A stretch of DNA of 64,000 bases, taken from contig CAWHIL010000002.1 in assembly GCA_963829505.1 (NCBI GenBank), positions 496,001 to 560,000 on the forward strand, in the 5' to 3' direction. A program made the position numbers and the translations under genes. The notes under the pieces were generated by a model that saw only the letters and a program-made list of their open reading frames with translations, ran no database searches and had not been told where the DNA came from. Numbering within the stretch: position 1 is the first letter of the stretch; each line of letters opens with the position of its first letter. This DNA comes from Roseiarcus sp963829505. GTDB lineage: Bacteria; Pseudomonadota; Alphaproteobacteria; Rhizobiales; Beijerinckiaceae. Positions 1 through 9,074 of the stretch are shown one piece after another.

Positions 1-182
1 ATGAGTCCGCCATCGTATCGCGCACTTTCATCGTTAACGGACTTTAGTTCCGTTCGAACAAATTCTAAATCAGCGTCAATAGCTGCCGTGGACGGATCAC
101 CGTGTACGTAAGAAATCAAGAGACCCGCACCCACTATCAATACAATTACTAAAAGGGCTGTTGGGGTATTTCTCTTGATCAT
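1..182 (-). CDS. Truncated membrane-anchored hypothetical protein (N-terminal 60 residues)
   Basis: An ATG at 182-180 opens a frame that runs off the left edge of the window without a stop, giving 60 residues. Residues 1-4 (MIKR) are basic. Residues about 8-24 form one hydrophobic segment rich in L, V, I and G, and a polar, acidic stretch follows that could be helical. This is the shape of a signal anchor with an extracytoplasmic body. Codon use is AT-rich (TTA, GTA, ATA, AGA) and unlike the rest of the window, which suggests acquired DNA. No clear Shine-Dalgarno sequence precedes the ATG. I do not recognise a family. The small frame at 235-468 lies just upstream on the same strand and could be co-transcribed. 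Confidence 0.55.
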   Translation of the reverse strand, partial: MIKRNTPTALLVIVLIVGAGLLISYVHGDPSTAAIDADLEFVRTELKSVNDESARYDGGL

Positions 183-234
183 CGTGGAGCAATTCACCAA
201 AGGAGTGAAATTCTAGACACTTCGCAATATTATA

Positions 235-468
235 TCAGATATGGTCAATAGATATCCGGAATGAGCAACCCATATTTTCTTGCAGGCTGAAGCAGTCACC
301 CGGAAACTTACGGCATTGGTTGTTGCCGCTGCAGCCTTCCATTCTCTTGATAGTGGTGAGAGGCAGGGGGCCTTGCCCGTAAATCTTAGCAACACCAACT
401 AATACAACAACGCTCTGCTGTATGACGGAGCACGAGAATCCTTCCGTGATGCGTATGAACTTTGGCAT
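235..468 (-). CDS. Small cysteine-containing hypothetical protein (77 aa)
   Basis: This 77-residue frame has a good ribosome binding site: GGAGA ends seven bases before the ATG. A hydrophobic stretch (VVVLVGVA, about residues 20-27) is followed by a C-terminal half with four cysteines (CSGNNQC, DC, GC), which would suit a small exported disulfide protein. It lies on the same strand as, and about 50 bp upstream of, the truncated membrane protein, in the same AT-richer DNA. The only support is the start signal and composition. It matches no family I know, and a chance frame remains possible. Confidence 0.35.
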   Translation of the reverse strand: MPKFIRITEGFSCSVIQQSVVVLVGVAKIYGQGPLPLTTIKRMEGCSGNNQCRKFPGDCFSLQENMGCSFRISIDHI

Positions 469-491
469 AGACGATTCTCCGACGGCCTAGG

Positions 492-506
492 GTACAATAG
501 CTGTAC
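492..506. promoter_or_regulatory. Short inverted repeat upstream of the left-edge small genes
   Basis: GTACA-ATAGC-TGTAC is a perfect 5-bp inverted repeat with a 5-bp spacer, 24 bp upstream of the ATG at 468. Its position would suit an operator, but arms this short can occur by chance and no partner regulator is visible. Confidence 0.25.
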
Positions 507-641
507 GAGGTGAGCCCATCAAGCTAAAGACATGCTGCATGGTGGACGGGAAGAGAAACGGCCACACACTTGAGCTCGTGCCGGGTCCACTGGACGCCCA
601 GCGGAGGTGTCCTAGAATGCGGGCCAGCGGGAGGGGCGCCG

Positions 642-1670
642 ATGATCTTCCGGCAATTGTTCGAGAGCGTTTCGAGCACCTACAGCTACGTGCTGGCGAG
701 CCGTCATGGCGGCGAGGCGCTGATCATCGACCCGGTGCTGGAAAAGGTCGACCGCTACCTCAAGCTGATGGAGGAGCTCGACCTCAGGCTCGTCAAGGCG
801 GTCGACACTCACCTGCACGCCGACCACATCACGGGCCTCGGGGCGCTGCGCGACCGCACGCATTGCGTGACCGTCATGGGTGAAGAGAGCAAGGTCGACG
901 TCGTGTCGATGCGGATCGGCGACGGCGACCGGCTGACGATCGAGGGCCTGAGCCTCGACGTCCTCTATACGCCCGGCCACACCGACGATTCCTATAGCTT
1001 CGCGCTCGGCGACCGGGTTTTCACCGGCGACACGCTCCTCATTCGCGGCACCGGCCGGACCGACTTCCAGAACGGCGATTCGCGCGCCCAGTGGAAGAGC
1101 CTGCAGCGGCTCATGCGGCTGCCGGACGAAACGCTCGTCTTTCCGGCGCACGACTACAAGGGCGACACGGTCTCGACGATTGCGGAGGAACGACGCTTCA
1201 ACCCCCGCCTCAAGGTGCGCGACGCGGACGAATATGCGCTTCTCATGGCTTCGCTGCACCTGCCGAACCCGAAGATGATGGACGTGGCGGTGCCCGCCAA
1301 CATCCATCAGGGGCTCCACCAGGAAGAGGTGGCGAAGCGCGGCTGGGCCTTCACCGCGGATGAGGCGCGAGCGCTCGTCGGACGCCAAGACATCGCGCTC
1401 ATCGATCTGCGCGAGAAAGCTGAGCGCGAGCGGAAGGGGGCGATCCCCGGCTCGCTGCACGCGCCCTATGCGGAGCTCATGGACAATATCGGCGACGGCG
1501 GGCTCATCCACGAACTGGCGGAGAGCGGCAAGACGATCGTCTTCTACTGCGCCTTCGGCGAGCGCTCGGCGATGGCCGTGCAGGCCGCGCAGGACAAGGG
1601 CCTATCCTCCGCCCGCCACATCGAGGGCGGAATCGCCGCCTGGAAAGACGCGGGCGGCGCGACCCGATAG
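642..1670 (+). CDS. Persulfide dioxygenase (ETHE1-like) fused to rhodanese
   Basis: 342 residues in two domains. Residues 1 to about 230 form an ETHE1-type metallo-beta-lactamase fold with the metal motif HLHADH (H57, H59, D61, H62), then H113, D130 and H170. Residues about 235-342 form a rhodanese domain with catalytic loop CAFGERS (C303). Known members oxidise glutathione persulfide to sulfite using non-haem iron, and the rhodanese domain moves sulfane sulfur, so the expected role is sulfide detoxification in the cytoplasm. The ATG at 642 was chosen because GGGAGG lies just upstream and the family N-terminus (MIFRQLF) starts there. Longer frames begin with unrelated sequence. No BigR-type regulator gene is adjacent. 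Confidence 0.9.
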   Translation: MIFRQLFESVSSTYSYVLASRHGGEALIIDPVLEKVDRYLKLMEELDLRLVKAVDTHLHADHITGLGALRDRTHCVTVMGEESKVDVVSMRIGDGDRLTIEGLSLDVLYTPGHTDDSYSFALGDRVFTGDTLLIRGTGRTDFQNGDSRAQWKSLQRLMRLPDETLVFPAHDYKGDTVSTIAEERRFNPRLKVRDADEYALLMASLHLPNPKMMDVAVPANIHQGLHQEEVAKRGWAFTADEARALVGRQDIALIDLREKAERERKGAIPGSLHAPYAELMDNIGDGGLIHELAESGKTIVFYCAFGERSAMAVQAAQDKGLSSARHIEGGIAAWKDAGGATR

Positions 1671-1673
1671 ACG

Positions 1674-2324
1674 TCAACGTCGCCGGCTGAGCGTCAGGCG
1701 GTCCGGCGTGACGGCGAGGTCGAGTTCGCGATAATTGCGGACGGCGAAGCGCCCGTCGAGCGACGCCTGCGATTGGGCGGAAGCGATCACCACCAGGTCC
1801 GCCCCCGCCGCGATCGCCGCCTCGCATCCGGCGGGCGAATCCTCGAAGACCAGACAGTCCGCGGGAGCGAGGCCGAGCCGGCGCGCGCCGAGCAGGAAGC
1901 AGTCCGGCGCGGGCTTGCCGTGCGCCACCTCGTCGCCCGTGACCATCATCGCCGGAACCGGCAGGCCGGCGGCGCGGATGCGTGCGCGCGCGAGCGCCGG
2001 CGGGGCGGAGGTGACGATCGTCCAGCGCGCCTCGGGGATCGCGGCGAGAAACGCCGCCGCACCGGCGATCGGGACGACGCCGTCCACGTCCTCGACCTCG
2101 TCGCGCTCGATGACCCTCGCCTCCGCCTCCGGATCGAGGCCCGCAACGGCGAGGCGGCGGATGGTGTCGGCGGCGCGCCGGCCATGCGCCGCCGGAAGGA
2201 ATGCGGCGAGGTCGATTCCATGCCGATCCGCCCATCGGCCCCACACCCGCTGGATCGGGGCGCTCGAGTTGAGCAGCGTCCCGTCCATGTCGAACAGGAA
2301 CGCCGCCGCCGATTTCGAATCCAT
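1674..2324 (-). CDS. HAD-superfamily sugar phosphatase
   Basis: 216 residues. The HAD nucleophile motif DMDGT lies near residue 13. The second motif is TSAP, then a Lys in GKPAPDCF, and the acidic motif is FEDSPAG. A small alpha-helical cap sits between, as in beta-phosphoglucomutase and 2-deoxyglucose-6-phosphate phosphatase relatives. It probably dephosphorylates a small sugar phosphate; the substrate cannot be read from sequence. The ATG at 2324 has a GGGGGG run seven bases upstream, while the in-frame ATG at 2330 is too close to it. It converges with the dioxygenase gene and is divergent from the epimerase-like gene, placing it at the edge of the sugar uptake locus. Confidence 0.82.
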   Translation of the reverse strand: MDSKSAAAFLFDMDGTLLNSSAPIQRVWGRWADRHGIDLAAFLPAAHGRRAADTIRRLAVAGLDPEAEARVIERDEVEDVDGVVPIAGAAAFLAAIPEARWTIVTSAPPALARARIRAAGLPVPAMMVTGDEVAHGKPAPDCFLLGARRLGLAPADCLVFEDSPAGCEAAIAAGADLVVIASAQSQASLDGRFAVRNYRELDLAVTPDRLTLSRRR

Positions 2325-2455
2325 ACCCATACCCCCCGGCTGATCGCGCCCAGGCGCCACCTTCGGTGGAATGGCCCCAAACACAGGAATTTCCCTTGCC
2401 TCGCGACCGGGAAGCGGGAAACATTCGCACGGCCCCGGCTCCTGGACAAAGGCCC

Positions 2456-3301
2456 ATGCGATACGGCGCAAGCACGTTCATCTGGTCCTCGCCCTTCTCC
2501 AACCGGACCCTCGATCTTTTCGACCGGGTGAAGGCGATCGGCTTCGACATCCTCGAGATCTGCATCGAGGATCCCGCGACCATCGACGTCTCGGCCATTC
2601 GCGAGCGGGCCGAGCGCACGGGCGTCGCGGTGACGGTGTGCGGCGCGTTCGGGCCGAGCCGGGATCTGAGCTCTGACGACGAGTCGGTCCGCGCGGCGGG
2701 CCTTTCCTATCTCGAGCGCTGCATCGATTTCGCCCGCGACCTCGAGAGTCCGTTCGTTTCCGGGCCGATGTACGCCGCCGTCGGCAATACGCGCCTCCTC
2801 GACGAGCGCGCGCGCCGCGCGCAGTGGGAACGGGCGGTCGGGAGCCTCAAGCGCGCGGGAGGCTACGCCGCGAAGCTGGGCGTCAAGCTCGCCGTCGAAC
2901 CGCTGAACCGCTTCGAGACCGATCTCGTCAACACGGTCGATCAGGGGCTCCGTCTGATCGACGACGTCGGCGCCGACAACGTCGGCCTGCTGCTCGACAC
3001 CTTTCATATGAACATCGAGGAGAAAGACATCCCCGCCGCCATCCGGCGCGCCGCGGGGCGCATCGTCGAGTTCCACGCCTGCGGCAACGATCGCGGGACG
3101 CCGGGAGAGGACCATCTGCCCTGGGGCGCAATCGTCGCGGCGCTCCGCGACGTCCGCTTCGCGGGGCCGGTCGTGATCGAATCCTTCACCCCCGAGATCA
3201 AGGAGATCGCAAGGGCCGTGTCGATCTGGCGCCCGCTCGCGGCGAGCCAGGACGCGCTGGCGACGGACGGTTTGCGAAACCTGCGGGCGGCGTTCGGCTG
3301 A
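2456..3301 (+). CDS. Ketohexose 3-epimerase-like sugar isomerase (TIM barrel)
   Basis: 281 residues of the xylose-isomerase-like TIM-barrel superfamily, closest in pattern to D-tagatose/D-allulose 3-epimerases. The expected metal ligands and catalytic glutamates are visible: Glu in VEPLNRFE, Asp and His in LLDTFHMN, His in EFHACG and Glu in VIESF. The N-terminus MRYGASTFIW is typical of the family, which supports the ATG at 2456. It would interconvert C3 epimers of a ketohexose in the cytoplasm. It ends 13 bp from the convergent end of an ABC sugar permease gene, so it is plausibly part of the same catabolic locus. Other superfamily members such as hydroxypyruvate isomerase are less likely but not excluded. 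Confidence 0.85.
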   Translation: MRYGASTFIWSSPFSNRTLDLFDRVKAIGFDILEICIEDPATIDVSAIRERAERTGVAVTVCGAFGPSRDLSSDDESVRAAGLSYLERCIDFARDLESPFVSGPMYAAVGNTRLLDERARRAQWERAVGSLKRAGGYAAKLGVKLAVEPLNRFETDLVNTVDQGLRLIDDVGADNVGLLLDTFHMNIEEKDIPAAIRRAAGRIVEFHACGNDRGTPGEDHLPWGAIVAALRDVRFAGPVVIESFTPEIKEIARAVSIWRPLAASQDALATDGLRNLRAAFG

Positions 3302-3314
3302 ACGCCGCGTCGCG

Positions 3315-4262
3315 TCAGCTCCGCCGTCCGCGCTGGCTGAGCGCGCTCACCGCAAGCGACACGAGGATCAGCGCGCCGATGGCGACCTCCTGAAAATAAG
3401 GACTGACCTGCAGCATGTTCAGCGCGTTGGAGATGATGCCGGTCAACAGCACGCCGAAGAACGTGCCGATGACCTTGCCCCTGCCCCCCGTCATCGGAGT
3501 GCCGCCGATGACCACGGCGCCGATGGCCTGCAACTCGATGCCCGAGCCGGTCGAGGGCTGGGCCGCTCCGATGCGCGAGAGGAGCAGCGTCGCGGCGACG
3601 CCCACGTAGAGGCCGTTGATGAGGAAGAAGGTCAGCTTCGAGAGATTGATCGGGATGCCGGCGAGATAGGTGGCCTGCTCGTTGCTCCCGATGGCGAACG
3701 CCCTGCGGCCGAGCTTCGTGTACTTCAGAATGAAATGCAGGATGAAATACCCCGCCAGGCTGATGAGAAACATGAGCGGGACGATGCTGAACAGGCGCGC
3801 CGAGCCGAGGAACTCGAACTTTCCGTAGACGAGCTGCAAGACGCCCTTGGTGAAGGCGAGCGCGACGCCGCGAAAGATCCCGATGCAGGCGAGCGAGACG
3901 ATGAACGACGGCGCGCGAAAGAGGATCGAGGCGGCCCCGACGAAGACGGCGTTGAAGGTGGCGAGAAGAACGCCCGCGCCGACCGAGATGACATAGCCGT
4001 AGCCGGCGTTGATCAGCATCGCCATGACGCAGGCCGAGATGCCGATGTTGGCGCCGACCGATATGTCGAAGTTTCCCGAGATCATGAGGAGCGTCGCGCC
4101 GGATGCGACGAGGCCGAGCACCGACACCTGCTCGAGGATGTTCTCGATGTTGTTGAGCCCGAAGAAGCGCGGGTTGATGAAGCCGGTCACGAGCGCGAGC
4201 GCGATCTGGACGACGAGCAGGAAGAACCATTGCTCGCGGAAGACGGAGAGCCTTGGCGCCAT
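3315..4262 (-). CDS. Sugar ABC transporter permease, RbsC/AraH type
   Basis: 315 residues, very hydrophobic, with about 8-10 membrane segments and the family signatures MISGNFDISVG near residue 65 and GAVVIGGTPMTGGRGKVIGT in the C-terminal third. It is the inner-membrane channel of a CUT2-type sugar importer. Its start sits one base from the stop of the ATPase gene at 4264, so the two are translationally coupled; the binding protein gene lies further upstream at 5927-6958. With a ketohexose 3-epimerase-like gene next door, a rare ketohexose is a plausible substrate, but that is inference. The reading frame is intact, unlike that of its ATPase. Confidence 0.9.
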   Translation of the reverse strand: MAPRLSVFREQWFFLLVVQIALALVTGFINPRFFGLNNIENILEQVSVLGLVASGATLLMISGNFDISVGANIGISACVMAMLINAGYGYVISVGAGVLLATFNAVFVGAASILFRAPSFIVSLACIGIFRGVALAFTKGVLQLVYGKFEFLGSARLFSIVPLMFLISLAGYFILHFILKYTKLGRRAFAIGSNEQATYLAGIPINLSKLTFFLINGLYVGVAATLLLSRIGAAQPSTGSGIELQAIGAVVIGGTPMTGGRGKVIGTFFGVLLTGIISNALNMLQVSPYFQEVAIGALILVSLAVSALSQRGRRS

Positions 4263-4263
4263 G

Positions 4264-5746
4264 TCAGAGCCCGAGGAAATGCTTGACGAGGGATTCCTCG
4301 GTGACCTCGGTCCGGTCGAGGATTTGCGTGAGCCGGCCGCGTCGCATGACGCCGATGCGATCGCTCATCGACATCAGTTCCGGCATGTCGGACGACACCA
4401 TGACGATGCTTTTGCCCGCCTTCGCCAGTTCGACCATGATGCGGAAGATCTCGGCGCGCGCGCCGACGTCCACGCCCTTCGTCGGCTCGTCGAAGATATA
4501 GATCAGGCCGTCGCGCATGAGCCAGCGGCCGATGATCGCCTTCTGCTGGTTGCCGCCGGAAAGCTCGGCGATGGTCTGCTCGTCCTGGTCGGCGACCGCG
4601 ATGGAGAGGCGCCGGATCATGTCGCCGACACGGCTCCTTTCCGCCTTGAGGTTCAGAATCGGCGCCCCGCTCAGCTCGTTGCGGACGATCGCGATGTTCT
4701 CCGCAACGCTCCGGGGCGAGAACATCGCGAGCTTCTTTCGGTCCTCCGTGATGAGGCTCAGTCCCGCAGCCACAGCGTCGTCGGGATTGCGGATGCGGGC
4801 GGGCCGGCCGCCGACGAGAATTTCGCCGCCGTCGCGACGGTCGGCGCCGAAGATGAGGTTGACGACTTCGCTGCGGCCGGAGCCCACAAGGCCCCCAAGG
4901 CCAAATATTTCGCCCGCGCGCACCGCAAAGCTCACGTCCTCGACCACGCCGCGTCGGCTCAAGTTTCGCACTTCCAGCTGCACCGGTCCCGGCGCCAAGA
5001 CCTCCTTGGCGTAAAAGAGCGACGCATCGCGGCCGACCATCTTTCGGATCACCGTCTCCATGTCGATCTCGGCGCGCGGGAAGACGCCCATGCTCTCGCC
5101 GTCCTTGAGGATCGTGATCCGGTCCGCGATCTCGAACACCTGCTCGAGGAAGTGGGAGATCAAGACGATCCCGATGCCTTCCGCCTTCAGCTCGCGGATC
5201 AGCTCCATGAGCGCTTTCGTCTCCTCGAGGCCGAGCGAACTCGTCGGCTCGTCCATGATGATGATCCTGGATTCCCGATAGCGCGCCCTGGCGATCTGCA
5301 GCATCTGCTTCTGCGCGGACGACAGGGTCTCGACGAGCGCGTCCTCCCGCAGGTTGAAGCGAAGCGATCGGATCAGCGCCCGCGCGCGATCGTTCTGGCC
5401 GGTCGAGTTCGACGACAAGCGGGAAGGCGGCGCGTCGCTCGTCGCCAAGGAAAATGTTGTCGGCGACGGTCAGGCTGTCGATCAGCTCCGGCTCCTGGTA
5501 GACGGTCGCGACGCCGAGTTCGATCGCCTGCCGGGGGTTGAGGCTGCGATGCTCGACGCCGCCGATCTCGATTGCGCCCGAGTTGGGGGAGATCGCTCCG
5601 GAAAGGATCTTCGTCAGGGTCGACTTGCCTGCGCCGTTCTCGCCGACGAGGCAGTGCACCTCGCCTTCGGCGAGCTCGAAGGTGACGTTGCTCAGCGCCC
5701 TGTGCTGGCCGTAGGTCTTCGTCACGTTGCGGATGGCCGCGAGCAT
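4264..5746 (-). pseudogene. Sugar ABC transporter ATPase, RbsA type, interrupted by a frameshift
   Basis: A double-NBD ATPase split across two frames. Codons from 5746 encode the first Walker A (GENGAGKST) and Q-loop (VYQEPEL). The continuation, with LSSAQKQ signature, Walker B (IIIMDEPTS), and a second NBD with LSGGNQQK and FDEPTKGVDVG, lies in another frame ending at 4264. The two join around 5381-5440, where an alternating CG tract (5381-5388) is a likely slippage point; loss of one CG or gain of one base restores the frame. The second Walker A is degenerate, as usual in RbsA proteins. The start at 5746 was preferred because DNA further upstream belongs to an intergenic repeat. Either a real mutation or a sequencing error. 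Confidence 0.85.
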
Positions 5747-5771
5747 TTGCGGAAAGTGCTCCCCAGAGTTC

Positions 5772-5868
5772 GTCATTGCGAGGAGCATCGCGACGAAGCA
5801 ACCCAATATTGCGGGCCGGCGCCCAGTGGATTGCTTCCCCCCGGATCAAGTCCGGGGGCCGCAATGAC
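5772..5868. repeat. Palindromic intergenic element between ATPase and binding-protein genes
   Basis: A ~97-bp element with nested inverted repeats: outer GTCATTGCG paired with GCAATGAC, then AAGCAA paired with TTGCTT, then an inner hairpin CCCCGGA-TCAAG-TCCGGGG. Elements beginning GTCATTGCGAGGAGC are widespread between genes in Hyphomicrobiales. Here it sits inside the importer operon, between the binding-protein gene (ending 5927) and the ATPase gene, where it could reduce downstream transcript level by stabilising or terminating the upstream mRNA. Confidence 0.75.
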
Positions 5869-5926
5869 GACAAACAGGAGCGGACGGAAAGCGCCCGCTC
5901 CGCCCGCGCGCCGCGCGGGCTCGCGA

Positions 5927-6958
5927 TCAGTAAAGGCCCTTGTACTGCGGGAAATACTGCTCCGTCAGTTGCAGCCAGACAGGGTCGACGTCCCACGGGA
6001 TGACCTTGGTCTTGTCATCGATGGTCGCCGGCGTGATCGGCGCGATCGGCAGGAGGATCTCCTGGTTCTTGGCCTTGTTCTTGCCGGTCACGTAGTCCTG
6101 CAGCGCGAGGAAGGAGATCATGCCCTCCCAGCCGGGCGAGCTCGAGATCGAGTACTTGATGTCGCCTTCCTTCATCGCCGCGATGCCGTAGGGGGCGCCG
6201 TTGGTGGTGATGACCTTGATCGGGTTGTTTAGCAGGCCGCGGCTCTTGAGCGCCCGCGTCACCGCGACGCCCATCTCGTCGTTGAAGACGAAGAGGACGC
6301 CAAACTTCTGGCCGGACTGGATGAGGTCCTGGACCTGGTTCACCGCCTCGTTCGGGTCGTAGCGGCCGTCGCGGATTGCGACGATCTTGTTCTTGCCCAG
6401 TTCCTTGACCTCCGGCTCGAACGCGGCACGGAACATCTGCACCGGGATGTGCTCGAAGAGGCCGGTGATGACGGCGACGTCCTCGCCCGGGTAATTCTTG
6501 GCGATGTACTGCGCGACGTCCTTGCCCATGGCGGCCCAGTCGAAGTCGATCGCAGCCACAACGTCGGAGCCGGATTTCAGGACCTGGCCGACGTTGTCGG
6601 TGGCGACGAGCGGGATGCCGGCGGCCGCGGCCTTCTTCGCCGCGATGTTCGCCCCGTTCGGATTGAAGGTGAAGATGGCCATTCCGTCGACGCCCTGGTT
6701 GATCAGCGAATCGATGTTGGCGATCTCTTTCTCGGCGTTGTAGTCGGAGTTGAGGACGATCACCTTCGCCCCGGCGCGCTCGGCAGCGTAGGTGAAGCCG
6801 TCGACGTCCTTCTTGTACCAGGTGTCGGGTCCGGGCGTGACGTAGCCATAGACGAGTTGCTTGCCGGCCGCCCAGGCCGCGACATCGCCGACCATGAGCC
6901 CGCCCAGCGCAACGGCCGTGGCGAGCAGCCGCGGCGCAAAAAACGACCTTGCGAACAT
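5927..6958 (-). CDS. Periplasmic sugar-binding protein, RbsB family (importer 2)
   Basis: 343 residues with an N-terminal Sec signal peptide (basic start, hydrophobic core to about residue 25, AWAAG cleavage region). The body is a type I periplasmic-binding fold seen in the repeated pattern GVDGMAIFTFNPNG, PLVATDN and VFNDEMGVAVTRAL. It captures a sugar in the periplasm and delivers it to the adjacent RbsC/RbsA-type membrane complex. The ATG at 6958 is preceded by GAGGAGAC at good spacing. Its order (binding protein, ATPase, permease) is standard for CUT2 importers. The substrate is not determinable, although the neighbouring ketohexose epimerase-like gene suggests a rare sugar. Confidence 0.9.
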   Translation of the reverse strand: MFARSFFAPRLLATAVALGGLMVGDVAAWAAGKQLVYGYVTPGPDTWYKKDVDGFTYAAERAGAKVIVLNSDYNAEKEIANIDSLINQGVDGMAIFTFNPNGANIAAKKAAAAGIPLVATDNVGQVLKSGSDVVAAIDFDWAAMGKDVAQYIAKNYPGEDVAVITGLFEHIPVQMFRAAFEPEVKELGKNKIVAIRDGRYDPNEAVNQVQDLIQSGQKFGVLFVFNDEMGVAVTRALKSRGLLNNPIKVITTNGAPYGIAAMKEGDIKYSISSSPGWEGMISFLALQDYVTGKNKAKNQEILLPIAPITPATIDDKTKVIPWDVDPVWLQLTEQYFPQYKGLY

Positions 6959-7095
6959 GCGTGTGTCTCCTCGGGTTTTCTCCCGGGGACCATCTTTCTC
7001 TGGAATGGCGCGTTCGTCCAGCGTCCCGCGCAGAAGGCCCGAAGTCACTTTTCGATGAGCGGACCGCGGCCTTCGGGGCGGCCCAGGCAGCCGCC

Positions 7096-7878
7096 CTAAG
7101 CGGCCTCCGCTTCCTTCGGCGGGGCCATGGCGCCGGTCATCATCGCGACCGCGTCCGACATCGTCACCTTCTTCGGATCGACGACGGTCAGGCGACGGCC
7201 GAGGCGGTGGATGTGGATGCGGTCGGCGACCTCGAACACATGCGGCATGTTGTGCGAGATGAGGATGATCGGCAGGCCGCGCTTCTTCACGTCGAGGATG
7301 AGTTCCAGAACGCGGCGCGATTCCTTGACGCCGAGCGCCGCCGTCGGCTCGTCCATGATGACGAGGCGCTTGGCGAAGGCCGCGGCGCGAGCCACCGCCA
7401 CGCCCTGGCGCTGGCCGCCCGACAGCGTCTCGACCGGCTGGTGGATGTTCTGGATCGTCATCAGGCCGAGCTCGTTCAGCTTCTCGCGGGCGAACTTCGC
7501 CATGCGCCCGCGGTCGGTGGCGCGGAACCATTGTCCCATGGGGCCGGGCATGCGCGGTTCGCGCCCTAGGAACATGTTGTCGGCAATCGACAGCGCCGGC
7601 GACAGCGCCAGCGTCTGATAGACCGTCTCGATGCCGGCTTCGCGTGCGGCGATGGGCGAGGTGAAGTTGACGGCCTCGCCGCCGAGCCGGATCTCGCCGG
7701 CGTCCGGGATCACGGCGCCGCAGATCGCCTTGATCAGGGTCGACTTGCCGGCGCCGTTGTCGCCGATCACGGCGAGAATCTCGCCGGGATAGAGATCGAA
7801 GTCGCAGTGATCGAGCGCGGTCACGCGGCCATAGCGCTTGACCAGCTGGCGACAGGTGAGGATCGGTTCGACGCTCAT
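7096..7878 (-). CDS. frcA: Fructose-type ABC importer ATPase (FrcA-like)
   Basis: 260 residues, a single nucleotide-binding domain: Walker A GDNGAGKST, Q-loop VYQTLAL, signature LSGGQRQGVAVARA, Walker B LVIMDEPTAALG and H-loop ISHNMPHVF. Single-domain ATPases of this length in CUT2 importers are typical of the rhizobial FrcBCA fructose/mannose/ribose system, whereas importer 2 has the usual double-domain form. It acts as a homodimer on the cytoplasmic face of FrcC. The gene follows the permease by 10 bp. No FrcK-type kinase follows it, and the next downstream gene is the binding protein of the second importer, about 140 bp away. Confidence 0.88.
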   Translation of the reverse strand: MSVEPILTCRQLVKRYGRVTALDHCDFDLYPGEILAVIGDNGAGKSTLIKAICGAVIPDAGEIRLGGEAVNFTSPIAAREAGIETVYQTLALSPALSIADNMFLGREPRMPGPMGQWFRATDRGRMAKFAREKLNELGLMTIQNIHQPVETLSGGQRQGVAVARAAAFAKRLVIMDEPTAALGVKESRRVLELILDVKKRGLPIILISHNMPHVFEVADRIHIHRLGRRLTVVDPKKVTMSDAVAMMTGAMAPPKEAEAA

Positions 7879-7888
7879 GATTGGACGC

Positions 7889-8967
7889 TCACTTGGAGAC
7901 CCTCCGGATCCACTGATCGAGCGCGACCGCGACGATGATCAGCACGCCGATGGCGAACTCCTGCCAGAGCACGTCGAGGCCGGCGAGCGACACAGCCGAG
8001 CGGAAGACGCCGACGATCAGCGCTCCGACCAGCGTGCCGATGATCGAGCCGCGGCCGCCGAACAGCGACGTGCCGCCGATCACCACTGCGGTGATGCTGT
8101 CGAGGTTCATGTTCTCGCCGGCCGTCGGGCTGATGGCGCCGACGCGTCCGATCAGCGCCCAGCCGGCGATCGCCGCGATGAGACCGGCGAGCACATAGAC
8201 GCTGAGCAGGATGCGGTCGGTGTTGATGCCCGCGAGCCTGGCTGCTTCGGGATCGTCGCCGGTGGCGTAGATGTGGCGCCCGAAGGCGGTTCGCATCAGG
8301 ATGTACCAGACGACCGCGGCGACCGCGAGCATGAGGAAGGTTCCCCACATGATGCGTGCGCCGCCGATCGGAATGAGATTGCCCATCATGTTCAGGAACG
8401 GCGCTTTCTCGTCGATGTCCTGCATGCCGATGGTTTCGCTCTGCGAATAAAACGTGTTCAGCGCCCCGATGATGCTGAGCGTGCCCAGCGTGACGATGAA
8501 CGGCGGCATCTTCAGCCGCGTGATGAGAATCCCGTTGAGGAAGCCGAAAGCGGCGCCGACCAGAATGCCGAGCGGAAACGCGATCAGCGTCGGAACGCCG
8601 TCGTAGACCGCGAGGCGCCCATCACCACCGACGAGATCACCATGATGACGCCGATCGAGAGATCGATGCCCGCCGTCAGGATGACCAGCGTCTGCCCGAC
8701 GCCGACGATGCCGATCACCACCACCTGCGTCAGAATGGTCGAGAAGTTGCTCGCCGCCGTGAACCGCGACGGGTTGACCACGACGCCAAGCAGCACGCCG
8801 AGGAGGAGGACGACGAAGGGCACGGTGGTCGGATAGGCGTGCAGAAAGCGCTGGACCCGCTGGAGGGTCGTCAGCCGCTCCTCGTCGAACGACGCGACCG
8901 TCGTCGTCGCTCCGGTCAGAACCTTCTCGAATTCCTGCGGGGACGGTCGGCCAGACGCTTCGCTCAT
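7889..8967 (-). pseudogene. frcC: Fructose-type ABC permease (FrcC-like), interrupted by a frameshift
   Basis: The N-terminal ~120 residues start at 8967 (cytosolic start, then membrane segments and TAGIDLSIGVIMVISSVVMG). The rest continues in another frame down to 7889 and includes KMPPFIVTLGTLS, GRHIYATGDDPEAARLAGI and AVVIGGTSLFGGRGSIIGT. The frames meet near 8611-8620, in a short GC stretch (GGCGCCTCGCGG); continuation GRLAVYDGVP is in the second frame. Joined, the product is about 360 residues, normal for FrcC. It would be the channel partner of the FrcA-like ATPase and FrcB-like binding protein. If the frameshift is real the importer cannot assemble. Confidence 0.83.
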
Positions 8968-9074
8968 CGCACCCTCGTCGTTCGTTTCCCGCGCCTAGCC
9001 GTTTGTTCGTCCGCCGCGCCGAACGCGGCGGACTTTCGTCATTTCATCGAGTTAAGCGCCGAGCGTAACCGAAA

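Noticed and set aside
4009..5541. A 510-residue open frame on the plus strand
   Set aside because: It is antisense to the permease and ATPase genes and is rich in Arg, Ala, Asp and His, as expected for a shadow in GC-rich DNA.
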